A stretch of DNA of 64,000 nucleotides from an uncultured Gemmatimonadota bacterium (GTDB lineage Bacteria > Gemmatimonadota > Gemmatimonadetes > Gemmatimonadales > Gemmatimonadaceae): assembly GCA_903882745.1 (NCBI GenBank), contig CAIRYG010000005.1, positions 62,001-126,000 of the forward strand, read 5' to 3'. Positions 53,269 to 63,160 of the stretch are shown here, piece by piece. Both the position numbers and the translations under genes were made by a program. Under the pieces are notes generated by a model, which saw nothing but the letters and a program-made list of their open reading frames with translations, had not been told where the DNA came from and did not search any database. Every line of letters starts with the position of its first letter. The first letter of the stretch is position 1.

Positions 53269-55443
53269 ATGTCAATTCGCGCCGTCCGTACCGCGCTCCG
53301 CACCGCTCTCCATACCGCTGCCGTTGCGGCGGCTCTCATCGCCGCGCTGCCTCTCGCCGCACTCCACGCCCAAGAAAAAGAGGATCGCACCCTCCTCTCC
53401 TGGGACCAGATGCGCGCCATCATCATGGAAGCCTCCGGCGAACGCGCGATGCACCACGTGCTCGAGTTCGTCCCCTATCAACGAGTACGCCCCGCCAGCG
53501 AATACACGGTCGGACCGTTCCGCGAAAGCCAAGCGGTGCTCAACCTCGCCAAAGAATACGGATTCTCCTCCGTCGAAGTCGAACGCTTTCCCAACGCGCC
53601 ACTCTGGCAGCCCACCAAAGGACAACTCTGGGCCTCCGAAGCCAAAGGCCCACGTAAGCTCTACGACATCTACGACACACCTGTCGCACTCGGCGCCAAT
53701 ACCCCCACCGGTGATCTCTCCGGCGAACTGATCGACGTCGGGAATGGCGGCCGCGCCGAGGACTATGCCGGCAAGGACGTGAAAGGGAAGGTCGTTATGG
53801 GGTCCGCCTCGCTGAATGCACTGCAACGATTCGCCGTGTTCGAACGCGGCGCAGTGGGCGTGCTCTCCTGGAACTCCATGCGCCCCATCCAGCAGCCAGA
53901 CATCATGATCTCGTCGTCCATCGCCGCGGCCAACCCCGCAGGCGGAAGCCCGGGCTTCGGGTGGATGGTCACCACGCGCACGGCGTTCGACCTCAGCACG
54001 CGCCTCCAAAAGGGCGAGAAGATCACCGTGCGCTCAGTGGTCGAGGCGCAAATGTATCCGGGACGGCAGGAAGTGATCCACGCCACCATCGCCGGCGACG
54101 GCAGCTCGAACCAAGACATCGCCGTTAGCGGCCATATCTATGAAGGGGTGATCAAGCAGGGCGCTAACGACGACAACTCCGGCGCCGCGCACATTCTGGA
54201 GATGGGACGCACCTACATCCAACTGATCAAAGAAGGCAAACTCCCGCGCCCCAAGCGCACCATCCATTTCATGTTCGTGCAGGAGATCAGCGGCACTAAT
54301 GCCTGGCTCAATGCGCATCCGGACTTGGCCAAGCGGATCATTGCCTGCCTCAACTACGACATGGAAGGGCTGCGCCTCACCACGAGTGGTGCTACCTGGC
54401 TACTCATGCGCACGCCGGACTCGTACCCGAGCTTCCTGAACGACATTTCGCAGAACTTCCTGGAGTATGTCGCCGAGATTACGCGGGAGCGGGTGCGGTA
54501 CCGTGCGAACGGGTATCAGCCCGCGCTCGATGTGCTCTCACCCAATGGGAGCCGCGATCCCTTCTATACAAAGGTCGACAAGTATTACGGCTCGAGCGAC
54601 CACGCCACGTATATGCAGCACGGGATTCCGGCGGTGATTTTCAATACCTGGCCGGACCCGTGGTACCACTCGTCGCAGGACACGCCCGACAAGCTCGACG
54701 CCACGCAGTTCAAGCGCGCGGCGGTGGTGAGTGTTGGGGCGATGGTTGTGCTCGCCGCCGCGGATGATCCCATGGCGGTGCGCGTGACCGCCGACGCACT
54801 CGGCCGCGGCGCCGAGCGTATGGGCGCGGCGCAGCGGAAGGGGCTTGGGTATATCGGTGATGTGACGAGCGCTGCGGAGCTCGCGCAGGCGTATACCGAT
54901 GCCAAGGCCACGATCCGGCACCAGGCGAACATTGAGAAGGCGGTGGTGAAGTCGTCGTCGGTGCTTTTTGCGGATGTGGCTGGGGCGGAGAAGAAGTTGG
55001 CGGCGAGCTATGACGCGATGATTGAGGCGCGGGCGGCGGCGCTGACCGCTGAGGTGAAGAGCACCTATGCGTTGGCGGCGGCCACGTGGAAGGTGCCGGC
55101 CGCGGAGCCGGTGATGTCGGAGTTGGAGAAGGTGGCGTCTCGGACTGTGGTGGAGCGGGTACCCGCTCCCGCGGGCGGTGCCGGTGGTGGGCGCGCGGGC
55201 GGCCCCGGTGGTGGGGGCGGCGGTGGCGGCGGTGGTGGCGGGCGCGGTGGTGCGGCGAGCAAGATCCCGGGGCACATGACGAGTGAGCTCTCGCCGTTGT
55301 TGGGGCGCGGGATGACGGTGCTCGAGATCCGGGATTTTATATCGGGGGAGTTTGAGCCCGTGCCGCTGCAGGATGTGATGGACTACATCAAGGCGCAGGA
55401 AGTGGCGGGGGCGGTGAAGCTGTCGGTGCGGGCGGGGCGGTAG
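53269..55443 (+). CDS. secreted M28-family peptidase-like protein with altered catalytic motifs
   Basis: A signal peptide ends near LHAQ (residue 35). A PA-like insert (ELIDVGNGGRAEDYAGKDVKGKVVMG) interrupts the fold before the M28 core: SGHIYEGVIKQGANDDNSG (His289, Asp301/302), FVQEISGTNAW (Glu339), NYDMEGL, and SSDHATYMQHGIPAVIF. The usual HxD is H-I-Y and the usual EE pair is Gln338-Glu339, so the Asp that orients zinc and the general-base Glu look replaced. The C-terminal third has a Gly-rich linker (about residues 640-665) and a short helical end. ATG 53269 starts the signal peptide. Aminopeptidase activity is therefore uncertain. Confidence 0.82.
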   Translation: MSIRAVRTALRTALHTAAVAAALIAALPLAALHAQEKEDRTLLSWDQMRAIIMEASGERAMHHVLEFVPYQRVRPASEYTVGPFRESQAVLNLAKEYGFSSVEVERFPNAPLWQPTKGQLWASEAKGPRKLYDIYDTPVALGANTPTGDLSGELIDVGNGGRAEDYAGKDVKGKVVMGSASLNALQRFAVFERGAVGVLSWNSMRPIQQPDIMISSSIAAANPAGGSPGFGWMVTTRTAFDLSTRLQKGEKITVRSVVEAQMYPGRQEVIHATIAGDGSSNQDIAVSGHIYEGVIKQGANDDNSGAAHILEMGRTYIQLIKEGKLPRPKRTIHFMFVQEISGTNAWLNAHPDLAKRIIACLNYDMEGLRLTTSGATWLLMRTPDSYPSFLNDISQNFLEYVAEITRERVRYRANGYQPALDVLSPNGSRDPFYTKVDKYYGSSDHATYMQHGIPAVIFNTWPDPWYHSSQDTPDKLDATQFKRAAVVSVGAMVVLAAADDPMAVRVTADALGRGAERMGAAQRKGLGYIGDVTSAAELAQAYTDAKATIRHQANIEKAVVKSSSVLFADVAGAEKKLAASYDAMIEARAAALTAEVKSTYALAAATWKVPAAEPVMSELEKVASRTVVERVPAPAGGAGGGRAGGPGGGGGGGGGGGGRGGAASKIPGHMTSELSPLLGRGMTVLEIRDFISGEFEPVPLQDVMDYIKAQEVAGAVKLSVRAGR

Positions 55444-55467
55444 GGGCGGTAGGGGCCACCGCGCCCC
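55443..55467. terminator. possible terminator between convergent genes
   Basis: GGGGCG and CGCCCC flank a GGT/ACC extension past a 2-nt bulge in the 37-bp gap between the M28 gene and the STAS gene. No T-run follows, so the call is weak. Confidence 0.3.
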
Positions 55468-55480
55468 GTGTCGCCGCTGC

Positions 55481-56722
55481 CTATTGGCGTGTCGGGGAGG
55501 ACTCCGACACGCCGATGCGCAGGGCCTCGCGCAAGGTGGCCATCATGCGCACGCCACGCGTATCGACGCCGAGTTCTACAATCGTTCTGGCAATGGCCGG
55601 CGACAGGCCAGAAATGAGTGTTTCGCAGCCCATCAAGCGCGTGGCTCTGGTGATTTTTAGCAGCTGATTAGCGACTGCCGTGTCTACAACCGGCACGCCA
55701 CTGATGTCCAAAATAAAGGTCTTGGCCTGCGTGATATTCACCTGATCGAGCGTTTTGCGCAGGATGTCTTCGGTGCGGGTGGAATCCACGATCCCGATCA
55801 GTGGAAGCAGCAGGACGCCCTCCCAAACTGGAATCACCGGGGTCGAGAGTTCCTGGAGGGCGCTGTCGAGTGCTGCCCGCTGGATTTCGGCCTCACGGCC
55901 CCGCTGCAGGGCGCGTTCAAGCGCTACGGACTTCTCGGCGACTTCGTGCGCGGCGGCGACTTTGTCGGTGATATCCATCGCAAATTTAACGACGCGGACC
56001 ACCTGACCCTGTTCGCCGAAGACTGGATTGTAGGTGGCTTCAAGCCACACCGAATGACCGTCTTTGGCCAAGCGCTGAAACTGCCCCGCCACAACCTCCC
56101 CAGCGCCCAGCGACCGCCAGAACTCTCGATACGCCGCTGTGCCAGCCTCGACGGCTGGAACGAACATCCGATGATGACCGCCCGCGAGTTCGGCGGCTTG
56201 GTACCCGAAGGCAGAAAGGAACCGCTCGTTCGCGCGCACGATGGTGCCATCGGGGAGGAACTCGATGACGGCCATCGACCGTTCGATGGCGTCCACGGTG
56301 GCAGTGCTGGCGAGCGCCAAACGCTTGGTGTGCGAGATGTCGGTCGCGACTTTGATGACGCGGACGGGTTGCCCACCCGTGTCGAGGACGGGGCTGTAGC
56401 TCGCTTGCAGCCAGACCTCTTTCCCGCCTTTCCCAACGCGCTGGAACTCGGCGAGCAGCGACTCGCCGCTACGCAGCGTGTTCCAGAACTCACGATACTC
56501 GTTGGATGCGGCGACACCGGGACTTACGAACAGCGAATGGTGCTGGCCGACGAGTTCCTCGGCGGTGTAGCCCATCGCCTCGCAGAACAAGCGGTTGCTC
56601 CAGAGAATTCGACCGTCGAGGTCGAACTCGATCATGGCTTGCGACAAATCGATGGCGCGAACGATTGCGCTGGCTTCCTGGCTCGATAGTTCGGACAGTT
56701 TGGACGGCATCGCGGTGACCAT
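55481..56722 (-). CDS. PAS-PAS-STAS protein, RsbR-like stressosome or signalling component
   Basis: The 413-residue protein has two PAS domains with PAC motifs (about residues 20-135: IEFDLDGRILWSNRLFCEAMGY ... GKEVWLQASYSPVLD; and 140-260: IEFLPDGTIVRANERFLSAFGY ... GHSVWLEATYNPVFG). A helical linker and a STAS domain (about 295-405) follow, with the RsbR-type entrance PVIPVWEGVLLLPLIGIVDSTR and ILDISGVPVVDTAVANQLLK. In stressosomes RsbR proteins hold RsbT until stress. No rsbS, rsbT or phosphatase gene is adjacent, so it may join a complex encoded elsewhere. The ATG at 56722 follows a TTG that could also serve. Confidence 0.88.
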   Translation of the reverse strand: MVTAMPSKLSELSSQEASAIVRAIDLSQAMIEFDLDGRILWSNRLFCEAMGYTAEELVGQHHSLFVSPGVAASNEYREFWNTLRSGESLLAEFQRVGKGGKEVWLQASYSPVLDTGGQPVRVIKVATDISHTKRLALASTATVDAIERSMAVIEFLPDGTIVRANERFLSAFGYQAAELAGGHHRMFVPAVEAGTAAYREFWRSLGAGEVVAGQFQRLAKDGHSVWLEATYNPVFGEQGQVVRVVKFAMDITDKVAAAHEVAEKSVALERALQRGREAEIQRAALDSALQELSTPVIPVWEGVLLLPLIGIVDSTRTEDILRKTLDQVNITQAKTFILDISGVPVVDTAVANQLLKITRATRLMGCETLISGLSPAIARTIVELGVDTRGVRMMATLREALRIGVSESSPTRQ

Positions 56723-56857
56723 CAAGGGGCGCTGTGAGCAGGCAGGACAATCTCGGGCTGTCCGACGCGTTTCTTAACGCCGACTCAATAAGGTACTGCG
56801 CGACGTCCCGATCCGCGAAGTGGCGTTTGGGGGGGGCCGGCGGCCAGGGCTACGGAA

Positions 56858-56977
56858 CTACCGCGCGTGCCACCATGCTACGGCGACCACACCAATCCAC
56901 GCGAGACCTTTCGCGAGGAAGAAGAGAAAAGCGGCACCCCCGGCAAGGGCGGCGGGGCGGAATCGGCGTTGGGTCAC
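56858..56977 (-). CDS. 39-residue single-pass membrane peptide
   Basis: A GTG-started minus-strand frame encodes a basic N terminus (TQRRFRPAALAGG) and one long hydrophobic helix (AAFLFFLAKGLAWIGVVAVAWW) ending in HAR and a stop. Basic-then-hydrophobic order fits a small inner-membrane protein. A TACATT hexamer (56985-56990) ends seven bases before the start codon, giving a possible leaderless promoter, and no ribosome-binding site is seen. It would be divergent from the giant glycosidase gene. Conservation is needed for confidence. Confidence 0.4.
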   Translation of the reverse strand: MTQRRFRPAALAGGAAFLFFLAKGLAWIGVVAVAWWHAR

Positions 56978-57072
56978 AGCGATAAATGTAGCGGGAGGAG
57001 GTGTTTCGCCTTAACGTAGCGAATACACCAGAAGTGCCAGTCGCACCCCCGTTTATCGATCTGGACCGCCCT

Positions 57073-60000
57073 ATGACCACACCCACGCTGGGTCGCCTGC
57101 TGAGCCGCACCCTGCTGATTCGCGCCCTGATGATCCGCGCCCTGCTGATAAGCACGTCGCTCCTGATTTCGCCACGCGCGCACACGCCGCTCGCTGCGGC
57201 ACCCGTGCAGGGCGGAACACTGAACGCGGTAAGCACCGCTTCCGCCGCCGCTTCCGCCGCCGCCCCCCGCGCCACGGTGCGTGAGTTCCAGCGAGTCTTT
57301 CCCACGTATCCCTTTGATGACCCAAACCCGATCCCCGTGGTCGGGCGGATCTATCCGTACTTCCGATTCGACGGATTCGCCGCAAAGTCGGTGCAAAAGT
57401 CGTGGAAAGTGGTGGAGCTCGAAAACGCCTACATCAAAGTCTGGATCCTCCCCGAAATCGGCGGAAAAATCTGGAACGCGGTCGAGAAAAAGACGGGCAA
57501 GTCGTTCATCTACTTCAATGAAACGGTCAAGTTCCGCGATATCGCCATGCGCGGACCCTGGACGAGCGGCGGCATCGAAGCGAACTACGGAATCATTGGC
57601 CACACGCCAAATGTTGCAACGCCGGTCGACTACGTCACCAAAGAAAACGCCGACGGCAGCGTGACCTGCACGATCGGTGCGCTGGATCTGCTCACCCGCA
57701 CCCCCTGGCGCCTCGAAATCAAACTGGGCAAGGACGACGCCTCCTTCAGCACGACATCATTCTGGTACAACGCGTCAAATGTTGAACAGCCATACTACTC
57801 CTGGATGAATGCCGGAATCAAGGTCGACGGGAAGTTGCAGTACATCTATCCCGGCACCGCGTACCTCGGACACGCGGGCGAACATGGCCCCTGGCCGATC
57901 GACGCGAGCGGACGCGACCTCTCGTGGTACGACAACAACAACTTTGGCGGCTACAAGTCGTACCACGTATTCGGCCGCGAAACAGACTTCGTAGGCGCCT
58001 ACTGGCACAATGACGACTACGGCATGGTGCGCTACGGCGCCCGCGACGAAAAAGCGGGAAAGAAAATCTGGATCTGGGGACTCTCACGCCAAGGGATGAT
58101 CTGGACCGATCTGCTCACCGATACCAACGGCCAGTATTCCGAAGTGCAGTCGGGACGGCTGTTCAATCAGAGCGCCGAGGCGAGCACCTTGACGCCGTTC
58201 AAGCATCGCGGCTTCGCGCCCCATACCGCCGACCGGTGGACAGAATACTGGTACCCGGTGGTGGGCACCAAGGGGTTCGTGGCGGCGAGCCGTATTGGCG
58301 CAATGAATGTGTCGGGCGCGGGCGATCGGTTGATTCTCACCGTCTCGCCTACCGTTCCGCTGCACGATTCACTGATCGTGACCGCTGCGGGAAAGCGTGT
58401 GGCTGCGCGACTGGTACAGCGCGCACCACTCAACCTCTGGACCGACACGATCTCCCTGAACGGCGCCCCGCGCGACTCTGTGCGTATCACACTCGGCGGC
58501 GATTTGCTCGAGTACGTGATGAACCAAAGCGTGAACGATCTCGCGCGCCCGCTCGACACACCCCCCACGTTCGACTGGAACTCGGCGTACGGACTCTGGA
58601 CGCGCGGCAAGGAGTGGATCCGCCAGCGCGAGTACGCCCAAGCGCGCACGGTGCTCGACAGCGCGTTGCTCAAGGACCCCAACTATGTCCCCGCGCTCGC
58701 AGATCGCGCGATGCTTGCGGTGCGAAGCGGAGAATACGCGGCGGCGCGAAAGTTCGCGCTCTCGGCGCTGGCCGTTGATTCCTATGACGCCGCCGCGAAC
58801 TACTACTATGGCATCGCGAATCGCCGACTGGGAAAGTTGACAGACGCGAAAGACGGGTTCGAGCTTGCGGCCCTGTCGCCAGAGTATCGTGGCGCGGCGT
58901 GGACGGAGCTCGCGCGGCTCACGCTCGCGGGCGGCAGCGCTCGCGGCGCGATGCAGTTCGCGCAGAAGGCGCTCGTGGATGACGGTTCGAATCTCGATGC
59001 ACTCGGCGTGGCGATTGTCGCGGCGCGGCAGCTCGGCGATACGGCTGCTCGCTCGCAGTACATCGCGCGCCTTGAGCGTGCAGATCCACTCAGTCATCAG
59101 GCGCGTGCGGAACGGTTGCTCGCAGCGCGTGATGCGGCGTTCGGTGCACCGCTGCTCGCCGGTGTGCGCAGTGAACTCCCCGAGCAAGTATTGATTGAGC
59201 TCGCTGGGTGGTATGCAGATGTTGGCGAGACGAGCACGGCGCGTATGGTGCTCGAGGCGCTTGGTGATCATCCAGGGGCGCTCACGCTTCGCGCAGCGAT
59301 GGCCAGCCCAAGTGAATCGGCGACGTTGTTGCAGCGTGCGGACGCGCAGTCGCCGAGGTTTGTGTTTCCGTTCAGAGCCGAGGCGGTGCCGGCGTTCCAG
59401 AAGGCGGTGAAGGAATCACAGAGCTGGAAGCCCAAGTACTATCTAGCGCTGACGTACTGGTCGCTCGGACGAATGGCGAGTGCGGACTCGTTGTTCAAGG
59501 CTGTTGGTGACGCTTCCGGTTTTGCTCCGTTCTATGCCGCGCGCGCAACGTTCCCCTGGAGGGCGGCACATTTGGCGCGCGCAGATCTTGAGCGCGCGGC
59601 GAAGCTCGATCCATCAGAATGGCGCTATGGGAAGCTGCTGAGCGAAATGGCGCTCGCGAACGGTGATGCGCCGACCGCGGTGTCGTGGGCGCGGGAGTAT
59701 TACGCAAAGTTCCCGGTCAACTATTTAATTGGCGGCACGCTCGCGAAGGCGTATCTCGCGGCCAGGCAGTACGCCGAGGCCGATGCGGTGTTGGCGAAGC
59801 TTGAGGTGCTCCCGCACGAGGGGGCGCGTGATGAGCGGGGGATGTATCGCGAGGCGAAGCTACGGTTGGCGGAGCAGGCGATCGCGGGGAAGCAGTGGGA
59901 CGCAGCGGAGAAACTCATTGCTGATGCGCGGCTCTGGCCGGAGCGACTCGGGGCGGGGAAGCCGTACGATGCCGACTTAGATGAACGGTGGGAGGATTCG

Positions 60001-63000
60001 CTTGCGACGGTGGTGACGCGGCGTGGCGTGGCGGCTGTGTCGGCGCCGGAGCCAGCACCCCGCCCCGGAGCCTCGCTCGAAGTCGGCACGGGCGGCTGGG
60101 AAGCGGATTCGCTGGGGAATCACCGCGCGACGGTGTTCGTGGAGAAGGCGAGCGATGCCGTGGTCGCGCGCATCGAGTGGCGGCGGCGCGACAAGGCGCC
60201 GGAGTTGGTAAATGTGATTGTCACCGAGGAACCCTCGGGGCGCCGGATCTTGAACGTGGCGCGCGTGAGGATCACGCGAGAGGCGGGGGAGCTGGTGTTT
60301 CAAGCGCCGAATGCTGGGGTGTATCGCATCTACTACCTGCCGTATACGGGAACATTCAAGTCGAACTATCCCAAGATTACGTATCGCGCGGTGGAGGCCA
60401 CGGCGGATCCGCGTTGGCTCGCGCGCAATGGGTTGAGCGGCGCGTCAATCGCAACGGCGTCGCTCCCGCGCGCGCGGTTCGACGGTTTCGACGCGATCAA
60501 TGATTTCAGCAAGTTCACCGAGATGGAGTACATCGCGACGAGCGCTGAACTCGCGACGGCTGTTGCGAAGGAACCCACCGCTGCCTGGCTCGCGTTCGCG
60601 GAGTCGCGCGCGAACTCGATTCGGATGATGGACGACATTCCGGCAACCTGGGCTACGCGTGGCGCGTTTCAGCCGTTCACGGGGGCGGCCGCGCGCGGCG
60701 AATTTTACTCCTGGCAGGTTGGGGTATGGGCTCACAAGGACGCCGTGGATTCGCTGCGGTATAAGGCCACCGTCTTCAAGCAGAAGGGCGGTGCAGGGAC
60801 GATCCCGGCGAGCGCTATTAGCTCGATCAACTTTGAAGGCACCGATTGGGCAGGGGTGCGGTTCAGCAAGCCGCTCCACGTAGACAAGGGCAAGGTCCAA
60901 GCCCTCTGGTTCGGCGCTGATATTCCGACCGCTGCCGCTCCCGGCGACTACGAAGGGAGAATCACGCTCACGAGCAAGGGTGGCGTGAGTCGCGACATCA
61001 GCATCACGTTGCGCGTTGGCAAAGCGGTCGCCGTCAACCACGGTGACGACAAGCCGGCCGATCTCACGCGGCTTCGCTGGCTCAACTCCCAGCTCGCGGC
61101 CGACGACAGCATCGTGAAACCCTACACCGCACTCAAGGTGAACGGCACGACGATCTCCCTCTTGGGACGCAGCTTTACGTTCGGCAACGACGGATTCCCT
61201 ACCAGCATCAAGTCGTTCTTCTCGCCGAACAACACGAGCATCGGCAGCACGAGCCGAGAGATCTTGAACGCGCCGGCGCGATTGCATATGACCGACGCCG
61301 AGGGCAAGGACATCGTCTGGACTGGCGCCGCGCCCACCATCACCAAGCGGGCGCAGGGGGCCGTGGCGTGGGAGACGCGTAAAGCAGCAGGTGCCCTCAC
61401 CATGCACACCAAGGCGCAGCTCGAGTTCGACGGCACCGCCGAGTACACCGTGGCGGTGAGGGCGAGCAAGGCGACGACGCTAAAGAACGTGAGCTTCGAG
61501 CTCCCGATCAACTCGGCGGCTGCGAAATACATGATGGGGTTAGGTCAGAAGGGCGGGTATCGCCCGGCTGATTTCCATTGGACGTGGGACGTGGCCAAAA
61601 AGAACCAAGACGCGGCGTGGATCGGTGATGTGAATGCCGGCGTGCAGTTCACACTGCGCGATGAGCACTATGTGCGTCCGCTCAACACGAACTTCTATCT
61701 GAGCCAGCCGCTTATTGCTCCGCGCTCTTGGGCCAACGATGGCAAGGGCGGGTGCGACATTACACAGAGCGGCGAACGGGTGCTGGTGAACTGCTATAGC
61801 GGCACGCACACGATCGCCGCTGGTGATTCGCTCCGCTTCGATTTCCGCCTGATGATCACCCCCTTCAAGACGCTCGACACTAAGGGGCAATGGGGGACGC
61901 GCTACTTCCACGCGTTTGTGCCGGTGGATTCGGCGGCCGCGCGCGGCGCGAACACGCTCAACGTGCATCACGCGAATCGCGTGAACCCGTGGATCAACTA
62001 TCCGTTCATCGAGACGGCGGGGATGCGCGCGTATATCGACTCGTCGCACGCCAAGGGGATGAAGACCAAGATTTACTACACGGTGCGTGAGCTCACCAAC
62101 CACTCGCCCGAGATCTTCGCCCTCCGCTCACTCGGCGACGAAGTGCTGAGCCACGGTCCGGGCGGCGGCTACTCGTGGCTGCAGGAACACTTGGGCGACG
62201 ACTACATCGCCGCCTGGCATGTGCCCACGATCAAGGACGCGGCGATCGTGAACAGTGGCGTGAGCCGCTGGCACAACTTCTACATCGAAGGGCTCAACTG
62301 GTTGGTGAAGAACGAAACAATCGACGGCCTCTACCTCGACGACGTCGCCTTTGACCGCATCACCATGAAGCGCGTGCGCAAAGTGCTCGACCGCGGCAAC
62401 GACGGCGCACTCATCGACTTGCACTCCGCCAATCAGTACAACAAGAACGACGGCTTCTCTTCGAGTGCAAATCTCTACCTTGAGCACTTTCCCTTCATCA
62501 ATCGCCTCTGGTTCGGAGAGTACTTCGACTACAACTCCAAACCCGATTACTGGCTCGTGGAAATCTCCGGGATTCCCTTCGGTCTTATGGGGGAGATGCT
62601 ACAAGACGGCGGCAACCCGTGGCGCGGGCTCACCATGGGAATCACGGCGCGTCTTCCGTGGAGCGGCGATCCGTCGCCGATCTGGAAGCTGTGGGACAGC
62701 TTCGGAGTGCAGTCGAGCACGCTCAACGGCTGGTGGTCGGGCGCTGATCCGGTGCGGACGAGCGATGCGGAAATCCTAGCCACCACGTGGACCAAGCCAC
62801 ACACGGCCATGATCTCGCTCGGCTCCTGGCGCGACGACGACACCAAAGTCACCCTCACCGTCGATTGGCAGAAACTGGGAATCGATCCCGCTCGGGCACG
62901 GTTCCGCGCGCCGGCTATTGCTAACTTTCAAGACAGTGGAAGCTGGCTCCCGGGCGCGGCGATCACCGTACCAGGGAAGAAGGGGCTCGTGCTGATTGTC

Positions 63001-63012
63001 GAGGAGCGGTAG
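57073..63012 (+). CDS. very large secreted DUF5107-TPR-glycosidase-like protein
   Basis: At 1,979 residues this is the largest gene in the window. After a signal region (LLISTSLLISPRAHTPLAA) comes a DUF5107 domain (about 75-335; FPTYPFDDPNPIP, IPYF-like RIYPYFRFDGF, LPEIGGKIWNAVEKKTGKSFIY), a galactose-mutarotase-like fold. Next is a TPR array (about 505-970), a beta-rich linker, and from about 1180 a GH123/DUF6067-like unit. That unit begins with a beta-sandwich (WQVGVWAHKDAVDSL) and ends in a barrel with IDGLYLDDVAFDR near 1750, carrying likely catalytic acids. DUF5107-TPR proteins occur alone elsewhere; here a hydrolase is appended. ATG 57073 starts the signal; the GTG at 57001 is possible. 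Substrate probably a plant or microbial glycan. Confidence 0.85.
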   Translation: MTTPTLGRLLSRTLLIRALMIRALLISTSLLISPRAHTPLAAAPVQGGTLNAVSTASAAASAAAPRATVREFQRVFPTYPFDDPNPIPVVGRIYPYFRFDGFAAKSVQKSWKVVELENAYIKVWILPEIGGKIWNAVEKKTGKSFIYFNETVKFRDIAMRGPWTSGGIEANYGIIGHTPNVATPVDYVTKENADGSVTCTIGALDLLTRTPWRLEIKLGKDDASFSTTSFWYNASNVEQPYYSWMNAGIKVDGKLQYIYPGTAYLGHAGEHGPWPIDASGRDLSWYDNNNFGGYKSYHVFGRETDFVGAYWHNDDYGMVRYGARDEKAGKKIWIWGLSRQGMIWTDLLTDTNGQYSEVQSGRLFNQSAEASTLTPFKHRGFAPHTADRWTEYWYPVVGTKGFVAASRIGAMNVSGAGDRLILTVSPTVPLHDSLIVTAAGKRVAARLVQRAPLNLWTDTISLNGAPRDSVRITLGGDLLEYVMNQSVNDLARPLDTPPTFDWNSAYGLWTRGKEWIRQREYAQARTVLDSALLKDPNYVPALADRAMLAVRSGEYAAARKFALSALAVDSYDAAANYYYGIANRRLGKLTDAKDGFELAALSPEYRGAAWTELARLTLAGGSARGAMQFAQKALVDDGSNLDALGVAIVAARQLGDTAARSQYIARLERADPLSHQARAERLLAARDAAFGAPLLAGVRSELPEQVLIELAGWYADVGETSTARMVLEALGDHPGALTLRAAMASPSESATLLQRADAQSPRFVFPFRAEAVPAFQKAVKESQSWKPKYYLALTYWSLGRMASADSLFKAVGDASGFAPFYAARATFPWRAAHLARADLERAAKLDPSEWRYGKLLSEMALANGDAPTAVSWAREYYAKFPVNYLIGGTLAKAYLAARQYAEADAVLAKLEVLPHEGARDERGMYREAKLRLAEQAIAGKQWDAAEKLIADARLWPERLGAGKPYDADLDERWEDSLATVVTRRGVAAVSAPEPAPRPGASLEVGTGGWEADSLGNHRATVFVEKASDAVVARIEWRRRDKAPELVNVIVTEEPSGRRILNVARVRITREAGELVFQAPNAGVYRIYYLPYTGTFKSNYPKITYRAVEATADPRWLARNGLSGASIATASLPRARFDGFDAINDFSKFTEMEYIATSAELATAVAKEPTAAWLAFAESRANSIRMMDDIPATWATRGAFQPFTGAAARGEFYSWQVGVWAHKDAVDSLRYKATVFKQKGGAGTIPASAISSINFEGTDWAGVRFSKPLHVDKGKVQALWFGADIPTAAAPGDYEGRITLTSKGGVSRDISITLRVGKAVAVNHGDDKPADLTRLRWLNSQLAADDSIVKPYTALKVNGTTISLLGRSFTFGNDGFPTSIKSFFSPNNTSIGSTSREILNAPARLHMTDAEGKDIVWTGAAPTITKRAQGAVAWETRKAAGALTMHTKAQLEFDGTAEYTVAVRASKATTLKNVSFELPINSAAAKYMMGLGQKGGYRPADFHWTWDVAKKNQDAAWIGDVNAGVQFTLRDEHYVRPLNTNFYLSQPLIAPRSWANDGKGGCDITQSGERVLVNCYSGTHTIAAGDSLRFDFRLMITPFKTLDTKGQWGTRYFHAFVPVDSAAARGANTLNVHHANRVNPWINYPFIETAGMRAYIDSSHAKGMKTKIYYTVRELTNHSPEIFALRSLGDEVLSHGPGGGYSWLQEHLGDDYIAAWHVPTIKDAAIVNSGVSRWHNFYIEGLNWLVKNETIDGLYLDDVAFDRITMKRVRKVLDRGNDGALIDLHSANQYNKNDGFSSSANLYLEHFPFINRLWFGEYFDYNSKPDYWLVEISGIPFGLMGEMLQDGGNPWRGLTMGITARLPWSGDPSPIWKLWDSFGVQSSTLNGWWSGADPVRTSDAEILATTWTKPHTAMISLGSWRDDDTKVTLTVDWQKLGIDPARARFRAPAIANFQDSGSWLPGAAITVPGKKGLVLIVEER

Positions 63013-63028
63013 CACTCTAGGTCTACCT

Positions 63029-63068
63029 CTGCCCTGCCCGCGTCCGTAACTTCAGACGGGTAGGGCAG
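63029..63068 (+). terminator. hairpin after the giant glycosidase gene
   Basis: A 12-bp stem (CTGCCCT/AGGGCAG plus GCCCG/CGGGT with one wobble) stands 17 bp after the stop codon. The loop contains TAACTT (63047-63052), which may be the -10 of the following gene. No T-run follows. Confidence 0.45.
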
Positions 63069-63160
63069 CGGTTGTCACCTGCATGTGGGACTCTGCCTCG
63101 TTCACCTCACGACGCCGTAGGGATGACACTGCGCAGCACCCCCGTACTGATGTCGCGCGA

